Below, one piece after another: positions 27,371 to 39,900 of a DNA stretch of 64,000 nt. The stretch comes from Annona cherimola (Eukaryota; Streptophyta; Magnoliopsida; Magnoliales; Annonaceae), in contig CM059974.1 of NCBI GenBank assembly GCA_030490835.1, forward strand, positions 3,851,501 to 3,915,500. Direction: 5' to 3'. Numbering within the stretch: the stretch's first letter is position 1; every line of letters begins with the position of its first letter. The notes beneath the pieces are model-generated. The model was not told the DNA's origin. It saw only the letters and a list, made by a program, of their open reading frames with translations, and ran no database searches. Position numbers and translations under genes: made by a program.

Positions 27371-28225
27371 ATGGATGGAAAAAACAGACTGAGTATCAGA
27401 AATTGGAACTTCTCAGATCATGTTGATGGAATTGTTTCAAATGCTGAAGAACAGGATGTGGCTGTTGCGAACAACTCCTCATGTGTTTCTGAACCTCTGG
27501 CAGATTTTTTTAAAAGGGCTGCATACCCAGTTAGTCATTCTGTAATCTCAGAGGCTCATGCAGAAGCATCTAGCATGGATTATGCAGGCTGGCTTCATCA
27601 GAGAAATTTTATACCTGCTACAGAAGCAAGTGCAGATTCATTACAAGGAGCTCAGGCAAATTCTCCAATGGGTGTAACTGACATTAAAATGGTTCTTGAT
27701 ACACAGGCAGAGGCATCACATAATGATAAGTTGGAGCTTAAAGCCGCTAAAACAAGAAAACAAAAATCTTCCACAAAGAAGTCTAATCAAATTTCTTCCA
27801 AAGTCTTGAAGCCAAAGCAATCTAAAAAAAGTCCATCTGAATCTACAAAAAACAAGAAAGGTTGCTCCCTAGAGGGCACAAAACACGAGAAGAAGAACCC
27901 AGGCATTGATATTGATGTAGCAGTACCCAACTTCTCTCATGTTCCTGCACCATTATGCACTTGTACAGGTGTTCCTCACCAATGCTATAGATGGGGTGCT
28001 GGAGGATGGCAATCATCCTGTTGCACCACTAGCATTTCTGAATATCCTCTGCCAATGAGTCTCACTAGACCAGGAGCACGTATAGCTGGAAGGAAGATGA
28101 GTAATGGTGCATATGGGAAACTTCTTCAAAGGCTTGCAGCTGAGGGTCATGACCTCTCTACTGCAGTTGACCTGAAGCACCATTGGGCACGCCATGGTAC
28201 AAATAAGTTTGTTACAATCAGGTAG
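27371..28225 (+). CDS. BASIC PENTACYSTEINE (GAGA-binding) transcription factor
   Basis: A single-exon coding region of 284 residues. BBR/BPC proteins are plant-specific nuclear factors that bind GA-repeat DNA and recruit repressor complexes. The N-terminus reads MDGKNRLSIRNWNF, like the start of BPC proteins. A Lys/Ser-rich basic stretch at about residues 128-175 probably holds the nuclear localisation signal. The C-terminal DNA-binding domain begins VPAPLCTCTGVPHQCYRWGAGGW. It contains the five invariant cysteines (CTC, QC, CC), GARIAGRKMS and the hallmark end HWARHGTNKFVTIR. Class I members, as I recall, have a further Cys in WGCGGW; here it is Ala, so class assignment is left open. An untranslated first exon is likely upstream, joined by the intron at 25218-27300. 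Confidence 0.93.
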   Translation: MDGKNRLSIRNWNFSDHVDGIVSNAEEQDVAVANNSSCVSEPLADFFKRAAYPVSHSVISEAHAEASSMDYAGWLHQRNFIPATEASADSLQGAQANSPMGVTDIKMVLDTQAEASHNDKLELKAAKTRKQKSSTKKSNQISSKVLKPKQSKKSPSESTKNKKGCSLEGTKHEKKNPGIDIDVAVPNFSHVPAPLCTCTGVPHQCYRWGAGGWQSSCCTTSISEYPLPMSLTRPGARIAGRKMSNGAYGKLLQRLAAEGHDLSTAVDLKHHWARHGTNKFVTIR

Positions 28226-29463
28226 ATTCAAAGCATCAACGTGCAGTCTTTCATCTATCAGTCGTGGAACACATCTTGTTTCCCCTATTCATGAGCTTCT
28301 TTCTGTATCTTTATGACATCTTGAAAATATCCTGTAAATTTTATATATATTGTTTTTAAAACAAAGTAGCCAACCAGGCATCTTCAGTTCTCTGGCATTT
28401 TGAAGTTATCAAATCACGAATTATTACTCAAGAACTTAAGGTTCCTGTGGCTAGGAAAACAAGTAGTTTCCCACTCTGCTGTTGTTGAAATGTGGCTCTC
28501 CACGTCTTGGCACCCCATATCCTTGACCCATAGGCTTTTCATGGATGGACCTTGTCTCAAAATTTTCGAATAGTTTATCAGATCCATAATTTGTCCCTTT
28601 CAAATAAACGGATAAAGAAACAATCATGCTTCTTCGAAAAATAAGGATGGAATAGTCACTGACTTCAAATCCTACTCATGTTGCTCCAACCACATCGCGC
28701 CTATGTATATCAGCAAACTTGACAAACTATGCTACCCAAACTAAGTGGTCTTCTGAGCTGCACTCTTATGACTTCTACAGACATTTTACACTAGTCAATG
28801 ATTTTTCTTCTTTCAGCCTTCCAGTGATTGATTTCATCATATCAGACTTTTGCAACGCAATCCAAATTATTTATTCAATTGTTATACTTGAAATACAAAA
28901 ATTACCACACCACCACCGAAAAACTGAGTTCTGATTGTGTTGAGATGTCAGGATCTTTCTTCAAACACTTGCTTAAAAAATGAATTTGGTTTGTAATGCA
29001 AGTATAAGGTTCTTTCTTGACTTTCAGACAATTATTTTTTAATAATTAGGAACACGTGAAGCAGGAAACATCTTCCCAAGTAATGTTATCTGGCAATACA
29101 ACTTGAACGCAGTTGTAGATCAAGATTCAAGACAGTATCGCAGATGATCTCTCTTTTGAAAATGCTTTTATCTTCCCCCTTTTAATAGAACTCTTATTGT
29201 TGATATATAAGCCGAAAGAGAGAAAATAAATAAAATGATGATGAGGGGTTGAGTTCAGGCATGATGGCCCAAATGTGGCGACGCTTGAAATGTATTAGGA
29301 ATCTGTTGAAGCTATTGGAAATCATTTCTCACTCCTATAATACATATCTCCACAGAATTACATTAAATACATAAGAGGGTGCTCTTCCCATAGGAGCCTG
29401 CATTCTACAGAAAATGAAGAGGAAAATTGAAGGGGAGGACTGAGATGACTACTCCATGTTGAA
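28226..29463. other. Intergenic region between convergent BPC and PRK genes
   Basis: The two genes end tail to tail, so this 1.2 kb should hold their 3'UTRs and polyadenylation sites. I see no repeat, transposon or coding sequence in it. Confidence 0.6.
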
Positions 29464-32099
29464 TTAGGCTTTGGCTGCCTGTAGGGGAGCCGATGCTTTC
29501 TCGCCAATGATCTGTTCATAGAGGTCCCTTATCTTCAACCCAACTATGGTTTGGAAGAGACCAGTTCCATTGTTACTTCCTGGGAAGTCCGAGTGCTTCA
29601 GCATTTGCTGTGTAACTTCACCATAGAATTTGGTTGAGATGTTGCTAAGATGACTTTCAACGTATATCAGTTCATCTAATCTGTCGAACTGTCCATCCAT
29701 CTCTAATACAGAAACCTAAGGAGATACGGCCAAAGAATTAGAAGAAATAAACATATCTGTCTTTTTTTTGCAAGTGATCATTCCACGTGCTCTGTCAGAT
29801 TGATGCTATCAGAGCTCCTCTTTTCAGTTTATAACACCACCTTTGATTTGTAATTTCATAGAGTCATCCCTACTGTTTTTTCTCTTCTTGTGTTGTTAAT
29901 ATTGGGTCTAGTAATTCATTAGTCATCGTAAGTAATGTTCTGCTTTGATCATTTGGAATGGGGTCACTGATGTTGTCGGGAGTAATGGGGACGGCAAGTC
30001 TGATTATCTGTCCTCTCTTTCAGGCTATTAACAAGCTTGATTATATATCAATTACAAAATGTGGGCTAGGTTAGCAGTATTGAGTCAATTACCTCATTGG
30101 AGAAATAAGCGTCTGGGCCATAGGCAAATTTGATGCCAGGGTACGAGCATGTTAGCTTCCTCCCACAGGGTATCCATGAGACAGTTGAGCCCTCGTCAAA
30201 CAGATAAACAGGGCTGAAAAACCTCACCCCTTCTTTCATCACTAACTTAACTCTCAAGGTCTTCCCTTCATTGTCATCTGGAATCAGTTGTGTCGGCAGC
30301 ACTTCAATGACTGCATCTGCATACTGCTTCTGTGGGTCTGCAAAGTTAAGTGATGGGTATTAATAGCTTGTCTGAGAGAGAATGAGCCAGTCCTTCCCAT
30401 TTAGTTGCCACATTAGTCTTTTGTACCGTCTTGAAGATTTGGCGTAACTGATTTAAATGAATAAAGCAGGTTGCCTAAATCAGGCTTTTGGGAAAGGAAA
30501 AAAATACCAATATAAGCATCGAAATCCGGTTTCCGAGCTTCAATACTCGCTTTGATGCTTTCTAAGCTGTGTCCCCGTTCTGCCATGTCTCTCTGTGTTG
30601 ATGTTTAAACAAGGTTAGGAGAACAACATTAACAAGTCTTGAAATTTTAAAATTGACAGATGGATTCACTAACCTGAATCTTCCATGCGAACTTGACCTC
30701 GTTACTAATATCCAAGTAGATACCGAAGTCCAGAAGCTCCCTCACTCGAGGATCGTACCTGAAAATCAGAGGGGGAAATTGAAAAGAAACTGACAATTGA
30801 CAAGATTAAAATCAAGGACTATCATCAGCCATATCATTGTTGATTCTGCCTGTATGAAGGAAAAAGGAAATAAACTAAACAAATTCCAGCATCTTTTGGG
30901 AGGACAATTATTAAAAGAGAAATCAAAATTGCTTCATTGCCCGTCATATGCAAATCCTGATGAAGGATGGCAATTTTCATGAATCCAGACTTCAGTGAAA
31001 GGAAATTGTGATTGACCATATCAACTTTCAGTGCATTCCCTCCAAAATAAAAGAAAATAGAGGACGAAGGGGGAAAATTCATCACTTTGCAATTTGCATG
31101 GAATCCAGGATAAGACAAAGAAACGAATGGCGAAATTCTGTCTTCTTTCCCAATTAAACTTATGAATTATGACTATAGTATTCTGAAAGCAATACGTAAT
31201 TGGGCATCAAAAAACAAGCAACTGGAATGACTTGACAGACAGAAGAAAAGATTAACTGGCTGTCCCATCCACCAGTAGAAATTAATAATAAAAGAGCTAA
31301 GAAAAGAAATAGCAAAAGAAAAGAAAAGAAAAAGGAAGGAAGGAGAAATACTACGCGTTCAAGAAGCTAAGAACACTCAGAAGAAGAACGCTCCAGTGCT
31401 AGAAGCAAGAAAGACATCAATTAAAATAATGAATGAGCTCAACATATGTCAGTTATCCCTCTTTCCGAACATCGATAACAGAAACTAAAATGGAGTTGCA
31501 TGAATTAAAAAGGAGGTGGTAATGTCCAAAACTTCGGTAACTTACATTGGGTGCAGTCCTTCAATGACCAGAATCTTGGGTGGCTTAATCAGCTCAGGTG
31601 GATCCAACAACCCAGTGACATGATTATATATAGGCTTTTCAACTGCAATTCCTTCCTTGAGAGCCTTCACCTGCTCATACATGAGGTCGAAATCGTTGGC
31701 TCTTGGGTCCAGTGCAGTCACCCCCTTCTGCTTCCTCCCTGTCCTATCAAGGGAGTGGTAGTCATCCAAGCAAATGACTGTAGTTGTGTCACTGATCAAG
31801 GTGTTGGAGTCTGGATTCCCACCCTTGGGTGGCTCGGCAGCACCGCCGAAAACGCTTGTCAGCCTCCTCATGAACGTGCTCTTCCCACAGCCAGAGTCTG
31901 CAGCCAGCCCAATGACTACTGTGTTTCCTCCCTCTGCTGAGCATGTTATCTCGGAGAACCTCGTGTTTCTCCTGGTTTTCTTGCCACTGCTGTAGAAAAT
32001 AACTTGCCTTTGGAGAAAGCCCAAGTGGGTATTTGTTGGAGTGGAGATATAGCAGTTTGAGTGAAGTGAAGGGGTAGTGGAGACTGTGCAGATTGCCAT
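29464..32099 (-). CDS. PRK: Phosphoribulokinase, chloroplastic
   Basis: Calvin-cycle kinase that phosphorylates ribulose 5-phosphate to RuBP in the chloroplast stroma. Five exons, downstream to upstream: 29464-29715, 30093-30337, 30508-30592, 30674-30758 and 31546-32099, GT-AG and in phase, giving 406 residues, normal length. A Ser/Thr-rich transit peptide of about 50 residues precedes TVVIGLAADSGCGKST (Walker A). Its Cys and the Cys in TVICLDDYHS are the thioredoxin-regulated pair of plant PRK, so light activation should be intact. Further family blocks are NHVTGLLDPPELI, VIEGLHPM, YDPRVRELLDF, SNEVKFAWKIQRDMAERG, DPQKQYADAVIEVLPTQL, FFSPVYLFDEGS, and GEVTQQMLKHSDFPGSNNGT near the C-terminus. 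No defect is visible. Confidence 0.97.
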
Positions 32100-33596
32100 T
32101 GTAGTGCTTCCTATATATTTTTTTTTTTTCTCCCTTTTGTGGGAAGAACTGAAGCAGATTCTTGTTGTCTTAGTGGTGAGAAAGGTGGAAGGTATCCCAG
32201 AATTCTTGTACGAATCTTCTGTTCTTCTTTTCTTTTTTTTTTCTCCTCTCTCTCCCTTCTCTCCTTACTCTCTTGCCATAATTTTCAAGAGGGGGAGAAG
32301 GGATGGAGAGAACTGAAAGTAGTTCCTTTCGTACTGCTGTAGATATTTGAATGGTTAAATGGTTGATTTTAGGAATGAATGATAAATTGATAATGTGTGG
32401 TTGGTCTTTCATCTTTCTTTAGTATTTCATTTTCTTATTTTTTCGAGGTGGAAAGAAGGGGCACATGTCCTGTAGTAAGCTTCTTTACCGTATCTCAATT
32501 ACGTTTTACTAGTGCTTTTTTTTTTTTTTGGATTTTATAACCTCAACTTTGGTGAAGGGATGGTGTTTGTGATGACAAAGATATGCGAAGAAGCTTGGTG
32601 GAGATTCCATGGCATCGGATATGGGCATGCCACGTGGCAAAAAGGGGGTGGTTGGCAGGGGATGAGGCAATGAAAGGTGGAGAGCATGGAGAGAGATGGG
32701 GCAGCATCCGCTTCTAGTTTTTACTTGTTTTTTTTTTTTTTTTTTTTTTGAAAAAAAAAAATGGACTTTTTCTTTTTTGTTTTTTATTTTATTTTCTTTT
32801 CTTACTGCATTTTGTCTGGACTGATTTGCAGTGTGTTTGGAGGCCGTGTGTTTCAGGTCCATCCAAATGCAGAGCGTCCGCAAACCAAAGTAATCACATG
32901 CATGGTTGGAATAGACGTACGTGCAAGTGATGCATACGTACTCTAGTGATTCCATATTTTTCGACATTATTTATTTTTATTGAAGATTTAGTTACTTTAT
33001 CCAAAGGTCGAGAGGACCTATTCCATAGAAATTTTCAGTGAAACTCTTGATCGTAGGCTCCTGTAATAAAATATAATTTTACCTTCCCTTTAAAATTTTC
33101 TTATTTAGCTAACAACGTGGTATGCGTATTGATAACACGTTAGTGGATAGCAAAATTAAATCGCTTAAAATCATGTTATCACTTATCAGTCGATGACCAC
33201 ACCTTCATAGGTAAACGAATATTTTTTACCGCAGTAGAAGGATTAGATCTCACAAATTCAGGAAGACACTAAACAATTTCCGAAGAACCGATTCCCTTGA
33301 TCGGTCCTTGTCTCTACATCAACAGCTCGTGTGTCATGATTTCAACAATCATAATGTAAGAGGTAAGAAAGTAGTTATTGCACATACTGTACTGTCTTGC
33401 CAATTAACACTACTGTCACACATTTGTACAATTGTACCACGTAACAAGTACTTATAATGATTTTGCATAAAATAAAAGCATATATTGATTAATTTATCAG
33501 AACTTCGCTACATGCTTGGACGATTTTTTTTTTTTTTTTTTGGGTTTACTCAAAAGCAGTGGCCCGACTTTCTTTACTGATTTGAGAATGTTGGTA
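32100..33596. other. PRK upstream region
   Basis: This covers the PRK promoter, the G-box at 32630 and several homopolymer tracts: T runs near 32518-32530, 32730-32749 and 33525-33541, and an A run near 32752. Beyond about 32950 it is AT-rich with no recognised gene or transposon. Confidence 0.5.
32630..32639. promoter_or_regulatory. G-box upstream of PRK
   Basis: CCACGTGGCA, a textbook G-box core (CACGTG) about 530 bp upstream of the PRK start codon. G-boxes are common in light-regulated photosynthesis promoters, but function here is inferred from sequence and position alone. Confidence 0.4.
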
Positions 33597-36073
33597 ATTA
33601 GGTGACTACAGTACATGGAGTGAGTTAGGAGGTTATTTACATTTTGGTCTTTCAAACTATATGTATTTGTTTTTTAACTTATGAGTTTCGCGTATTTACT
33701 TTTTAAATCCAGTAAGTTTACGTCCTTTGCATTTTAAACTCTACCATTAATGCAAATAATTAAACTAATGGATAATTTGTCATAAGCCGCCATACAAATT
33801 TTTTAATGACAATATTGCCTTTAAAAAAATAGATTTGTAAAATGAGTTAACTCAATTTGACCATAACAAACATTATGGGTTTTTTGCATGGTAAACCCTC
33901 GAACTTTGGCCAATTGCATCTCCAACCCTGAAGTTTGGTTGTTTGCATTTTAAACCCAACGAACTTTCGTCTTTTGCTTTTTGAACCCCCTGGCGTAACG
34001 GCGTCAAAAAACACCGTTAAGATGCACAAAATGTCTAAAATATCCTCGCGTGCAGATGGAAAGCACCGCCGACGCACAGATGCAGAAATCCCAGTGACGG
34101 AAATGACTAGTGCAGAGAACGTGGTGGCCGGACGAAGATGCGGCGTCCATCAACCTTTCCTCTAACTGAAAAATCTCTGCTTCTAGGCTTAGATGGAGGC
34201 GAAAGAATTTGAGATGTTGTTGTCATGTTTTAATGGAGCTTGGCTTCAATTTCTGCTCATGACTTGGAGAAGGAGATGGAAGCTAGTCAGTGCTGCCCAC
34301 TTTGACTACAGAAATAATGAAGCAGTAGCTGGTTGGGGATTTTTTTTCTGCCTGTCGAAAACAAAAAAAGGGTGGTGCAGACTTTTGAATCGAAATTTTG
34401 GACAGATGGAAATCGGGTTTGATGGATTGCCGAAATCAAGCTTGGATGCTTGAGGCTTGAAGACGATCTACTTTGCTTGGGAAGTTTGCCTAATTATCAC
34501 TAGCTGGATCGGTGAGCTGCCAGTGTTGCCATTGGTTGCTGTTGGAGGTGTGCTCTGTTCGGCTTGGTGCTTGGCAGATGGGTGTTTGGGAATAGAGGTT
34601 GTCGGCTTTAATTCGTGATTTTGGTGTTGCAATTGATAGGTCCCGTAGATGAAATCGGTGCTGAAGAGAGGCTATGACGGGTTGATTTTGGGATTTTTTA
34701 TGCCCATATTAATGGGTTGACGGCAAGCTTTTTGGGTTGCTGCCATGGCTGGATGCAGGTGCGGTGATGCTGGATTTGATCGAGAAAGGGAAAAATCGGT
34801 GGCTGCCTGTTGGATGCAATCTGAATACCAGATACGAATTAAATTGAAGGCTTGGTTGTTGGACGGTGAAGAGGAGAAAATGGGTTTGAAAGGGAGGAAC
34901 TCCATGGCTTGCTCGTCGATGATTGTTTGCTTGGCGTGGAGAAGACGTGTTGCTGGTTTTGGTGGGTTTCGGATTTTGGATGGCTTGTTGGAGATGAAGA
35001 AGATGGGAACCATGGCTGTCTTCGATTTACAGGAAGAGTGCGCAGGATTGAAGATGGTGGAGCACCAGAAATGGTGCTCTGATCGTGCATTAACCTGAGA
35101 TGGAGAGGTATCCTTTCTATATGAAATTATAAGATATGGCTCCTTGGTCCGGCTTAGCTTCAGGTACGAGTCAAGAACAGAAGAAAGGGATCGCCACAAT
35201 CAATTGACGAAGCAAGCTAAAAGCTGTTGTTTGGATGACTTTCTGAAAAAAGAACCCAGATATAAAGTCATTATTGGAATAGCCCACCCAGTAGAGGCTT
35301 TCTTAGCGAAAAAAAATACAAATATGAGTAGTGGGAGAAATAATAAGGAAAGGGTACAATTACAATACAAAAAAAGAAGGAATAGATCCGTAGGTTCCAT
35401 ACCTTGTTATAGAATTCATGCTTCATAGAAATATCGGATCAGATACATCTCGATTGTTCGGTGTTCCAAAATAGGCGAGTATGACATGGGGACGATCTGA
35501 TATAAGGTTATTTACAAGGTTATTTTCGTCAATTTCAAAAAAACGAGCGTGAGATAGATTGGAATACGCGTGTCTTGAGACGCCGTTACGCCGCGGGGTT
35601 CAAAAAGCAAAAGGCGAAAGTTCGCTGGGTTTAAAATGCAAACGGCCAAACTTCAAGGTTGGAGATGCAATTGGCCAAAGTTAGAGGGTTTACCATGCAA
35701 AAAACCCCAAACATTATACTATCTAAAAGTTTAAGTCAACTCATGTTCATATATATGAGTAATCTCATGTTCATAACTCATGAATCAACTCAACTAGACT
35801 ATATAAAATAGTCTTATTCGCATAAGTGAGTCAATTTATGTTCATGACTTAACAAAGTCATGAGATTATTCTAAAATTTTCATTTACAAATAATAGTTGT
35901 TCGTTAGGGGTTTTAAAGGCGAATTAAAATGTAAAGAGCGCAAACTTATAGGGTTTAAAAAGTAAATATGCAAAACTCATTGATTAAAATTTAAATACTA
36001 TGCATAGTTAGAAAGACCAAAATACAAAAAATTCGTAAATTAGGTGACTAAAATACGTAGGGTTTCACCTAAC
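33597..36073. mobile_element. Older DNA element (outer), host of the Pack-MULE-like insert
   Basis: The ends TTAGGTGA and TCACCTAA are inverted and lie inside an 8-bp direct repeat, TGTTGGTA (33589-33596 and 36074-36081). Extended inverted arms can be followed inward (TTTTGGTCTTTC..., ATTTACTTTTTAAA...). They are built from degenerate units of about 30 bp (TTTGCATTTTAAAC ... AAGTTT). Without the 1.84 kb inserted at 33877 the element is about 640 bp with no coding capacity. Confidence 0.6.
33877..35707. mobile_element. Pack-MULE-like element with captured-looking interior
   Basis: A perfect 9-bp target duplication, AAACATTAT (33868-33876 and 35708-35716), brackets inverted terminal repeats of about 130 bp starting GGGTTTTTTGCATGGTAAAC. 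These are Mutator-like features. The repeats consist of about four degenerate 30-bp units of the pattern GCAT..AAACCC..AACTTT. The 1.5-kb interior has no transposase and looks unlike its AT-rich surroundings. Two different segments are seen, about 34040-35100 and about 35100-35560; the second looks like organellar intergenic DNA, though I cannot identify it. Short open frames inside (for example 34745-35098) have no recognisable domain. Confidence 0.72.
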
Positions 36074-36730
36074 TGTTGGTATAACCTCTTAGTCTTGGCC
36101 CAGCTTTATGAAAAATGATATCCGCCTCGCCCACGGTAATTAGGGATAATCAAAGCGATATGCAAGCCCCATGTGATAAACATGTATCGACATAATAAAG
36201 TTTCGTCTAAACGTGTTTCAAAACTGTTGACGGCTTTTTTTTTTAATCCAAAAAACTGTTGACAACTTGATTTAACATCTAAACCATCTAAAATATCCTT
36301 AACACGTGATTATTGATTTTATGAATAATTATCATATTCTAATGCATTTCTGCTTCTGGTATTTTCATATTTGACTCATATTTTACCCATGATTATGTAT
36401 TTTTAAGCACATACAGGCTACGGCCCACCACAATTCATTGAAATACCTCATTATTAGGAGGTGCAACTCCAGTAAGGGTTCGGATAGAATTGATGTCTAC
36501 TTATCTTAATCCCAATTTAAAAATATATACCCATACTATTAAATACTTACGTAAGCACGTAAGCCTCTATTCTTCTGATTTTTAAATTTTAAAACATATT
36601 TTTAAAAAATCTAAACCATTAATCATGTTTAGAAAATCTTATTTTATCGTCACACTAAAAATAATTTTCATTGGAAACCTATATCTTGTTAAAAAATATA
36701 TATATCTTTTAAAGTGAATACATAATCACT

Positions 36731-36870
36731 CTGTAATTCTCCTCTCCCTCTCTTGAGATTTCGGTTTTCCTGTCACTCTAACCTCTTTCTTAAGTGGTAA
36801 GGCTGCTAAGGCTTGGCAAACCTTAGGCCGGTTACAAGTGTGTTCATAGTCCACGTTCAGGCTTGTAACA
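36731..36870 (+). repeat. 5' LTR remnant of the Ty3 element (truncated)
   Basis: 140 bp, apparently identical to the last 140 bp of the 3' LTR (41916-42055). The first roughly 580 bp of the 5' LTR, including its promoter, are missing; the sequence joins AT-rich MITE DNA directly at CTGTAATTCT. Confidence 0.8.
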
Positions 36871-36916
36871 GTTGTGGTATCAGAGCCCGTGTTTCTTTCC
36901 TTTTGGGTGAATTAAC

Positions 36917-39900
36917 ATGGCAGATCGAGGTGCGATGGGTCCGTTGGAAGAACGAATCTCTCAACTCGAGCAGCGTGTGGCTGGGCTCGCTGCCGAGACG
37001 GAGTCGTTAGAATCGAATGCTTCTGATGACTTCGGTGCAAAGCTGGTGGGAATAGCGGAACGGGTTGAGTCCTTAGAAGTTGCCCAAGCTGCGTTGCTGA
37101 CCAAGGTCGATGGGCTGGTCGACGAGGTCTTCGTTTTGAGGAAAGCATTGTTGGGAACAAGCTCTTCCTCAGATGGGCACAAAACTAAGGTACCTAACCC
37201 CTCTCCTTATCCTGGTACACGTAATGCTAAGGAATTGGAGAACTTTCTGTGGGATATGGAACAGTATTTCAAAGCTGCTTGGACACCCGAAAATGAGATG
37301 CTCACCATCTCATGCTTGCATTTGACTGGGGATGCAAAACTTTGGTGGCGCAATCGCGTGGAGGACGTGGTTCGTCCCAAGATCACGACGTGGGCTGAGA
37401 TGAAGGCGGAACTGCGGGACCAGTTTTTGCCTTGTAATGTCGCATGGTTGGCCAGAGAGTCTCTTCGAAATCTCAAGCACACCGGCACTGTGCGAGAGTA
37501 TGTTAAAAACTTTCAGTCCCTTATGTTGAACGTGAAGAACATGTCTGAGGACGACAAGCTCTTCAACTTCATGACTGGTCTTCAGTCATGGGCACAAGCC
37601 GAACTGCGACGGCAGGGTGTCAAAGACTTAGCTGTGGCTATCTCTGCGGCGGAGAGCCTTGCTGACTACAAAGCGAACCAGGGAACGCTAGATAAGAAGA
37701 AGAAACCTTTCTCTAAAGGCATTGGGAAAGCAAAGAAAGCTGACGGTCAGGGCAGCGACACAAAGTCGAAGGGCTCAAAAGCGGCTCCTTCATCAGGTTG
37801 CTTCATCTGCAAGGGCCAGCATTTTGCCAAGGAATGCCCGAAACGTGAAAAGGTTGCTGCTATAGTCATGACCGAGGATGACCAGGGGGAGTCACCTGCT
37901 CGGGTAAACCAGTTGCAGTTGGTGAATGCAATAACAACCGGGGACAGAACTGTTTCCAAAGGCCTCATGTATGTACCAATCATCTTGAATTGGCACAAGT
38001 GCAGCGGGATGGTTGATACAGGTGCGACTCATACCTTTATCTCTGATAAATGTGTTTCACATTTTGGTCTCAATCTTGAAAAGGGACAGAGCCGAATCAA
38101 GGCTGTGAACTCGGAGGCGAAACCAATAGCCGGTGTAGCCCGGGACGTTCCATTAGTAGTGGGTGGATGGCAAGGCCGAATCACCATGAACGCGGTACCC
38201 CTGGACGACTTTGAGGTGATACTGGGCTTGGATTTCATAACACAAGCGCAGGCGTGGGTGGTTCCACACCTTAAGGGCGTGCTCATCACTGGTAACTCCG
38301 AACCTTGCTTCGTTTCTTGTTCTTTTCAGACAAGCCAGAGTAATGTGGAGTTGGTCTCCGCATTACAACTCAAAGACGGTTTAAGGAAGGGGAACCCAAC
38401 CTTCCTGGCAACCCTCATCGAGGAGGGGATTATGTTGGATGCCGAGGTGCCTACTGCGATCAGTGAGGTGTTGCAGGAATATGAGGAGTTGATGCCACCA
38501 CAGTTGCCAAGGGAACTCCCTCCAAGACGACCCACTGATCATCATATCGAGCTGATGCCTGAGGCTCGACCTCCTGCAAAGGCACCGTATCGGATGGCAC
38601 CAACCGAGCTGAAAGAACTTAGAAAGCAGCTCGACGAGTTGTTGGATGCGGGGTTCATCCAACCATCGAAAGCACCATACGGAGCACCTGTGCTGTTTCA
38701 AAAGAAACATGACGGAACATTGCGGCTATGCGTGGACTATCGGGCGCTAAACAAAGTAACGGTGAAGAACAAGTACCCACTTCCTTTGGTTGCAGATTTA
38801 TTTGATCGACTGGCCAAGGCGAAGTACTTCACCAAGTTGGACTTGAGGTCGGGATACTGGCAAGTACGGATGGCAGGAGGGGATGAATCAAAGACCACCA
38901 TGGTGACAAGGTATGGTTCATTTGAGAATTTGGTTATGCCTTTCGGGTTAACTAATGCCCCTGCTACCTTCTGTAACCTCATGAATGATGTACTCCATCC
39001 TTTTGTGGATGTATTTGTCGTTGTATACTTGGATGACATTGTAATCTATAGTGATAGTCTTGAGGAACATGTCTCTCACCTCAAGTTAGTGTTTGATAAG
39101 CTTAAAGCTAGCCAATTGTATGTAAAAAGGAAAAAATGTAGCTTTGCCCAGAAGGAGATCATGTTCCTCGGGCATCGCATTTCCCAGGGAAAGGTGCATA
39201 TGGATCAAGGCAAGATACAAGCCATAGTAGAGTGGTCAGTTCCAACGAAGGTTGTTGAGTTGCGGTCATTTCTTGGGTTGGCGAACTATTATCGGCGCTT
39301 CGTAGAGGGCTATTCAAAGAAGATTGCTGTACTGACAGATCTTCTCAAGAAAGATCAGAAATGGTGCTGGTCTTCAAGCTGTCAAAGTGCTTTTGACATG
39401 CTGAAAGCGGCTATGGCAACAGAACCTGTGCTCAAGTTGCCAGAATTTGATAGACCTTTCGAGGTCTACACTGATGCATCGGATAGGGCGATTGGAGGCG
39501 TCCTCATGCAGAGCGGGCATCCGGTTGCATACGAGAGCAGGAAGCTCAACGAGACGGAACAACGCTACTCGGTGCATGAGAAGGAAATGACAGCAGTAGT
39601 GCACTGTCTGCGCATTTGGAGGCACTATCTGCTTGGTAGCAAGTTTGTCGTCTACACGGACAACATTGCTACTAGCTACTTCGTGACCCAAAAGAAGTTA
39701 TCCCCGAAGCAAGCTAGATGGCAAGAGTTCCTTGCTGAATTCGACTACGCCTTGGAGTACAGGCCAGGGCGTACCAATCTGGTTGCGGATGCACTAAGCC
39801 GCAGGGTTGATCCAGATATCCTTGTATCGGCAATTGTGACTGTTGGGAGTGACTTGCTAGAATTGATTAGGGCTGAATCCCAGAATGACCTGGTCACTCG

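Noticed and set aside
34745..35428. Open frames inside the Pack-MULE-like element as genes
   Set aside because: Short, domain-free and present on both strands; better explained as captured fragments.
35100..35560. Definite call of a plastid or mitochondrial gene fragment
   Set aside because: The sequence has an organellar look but I could not match it to a specific gene or spacer, so it is only raised as a hypothesis.
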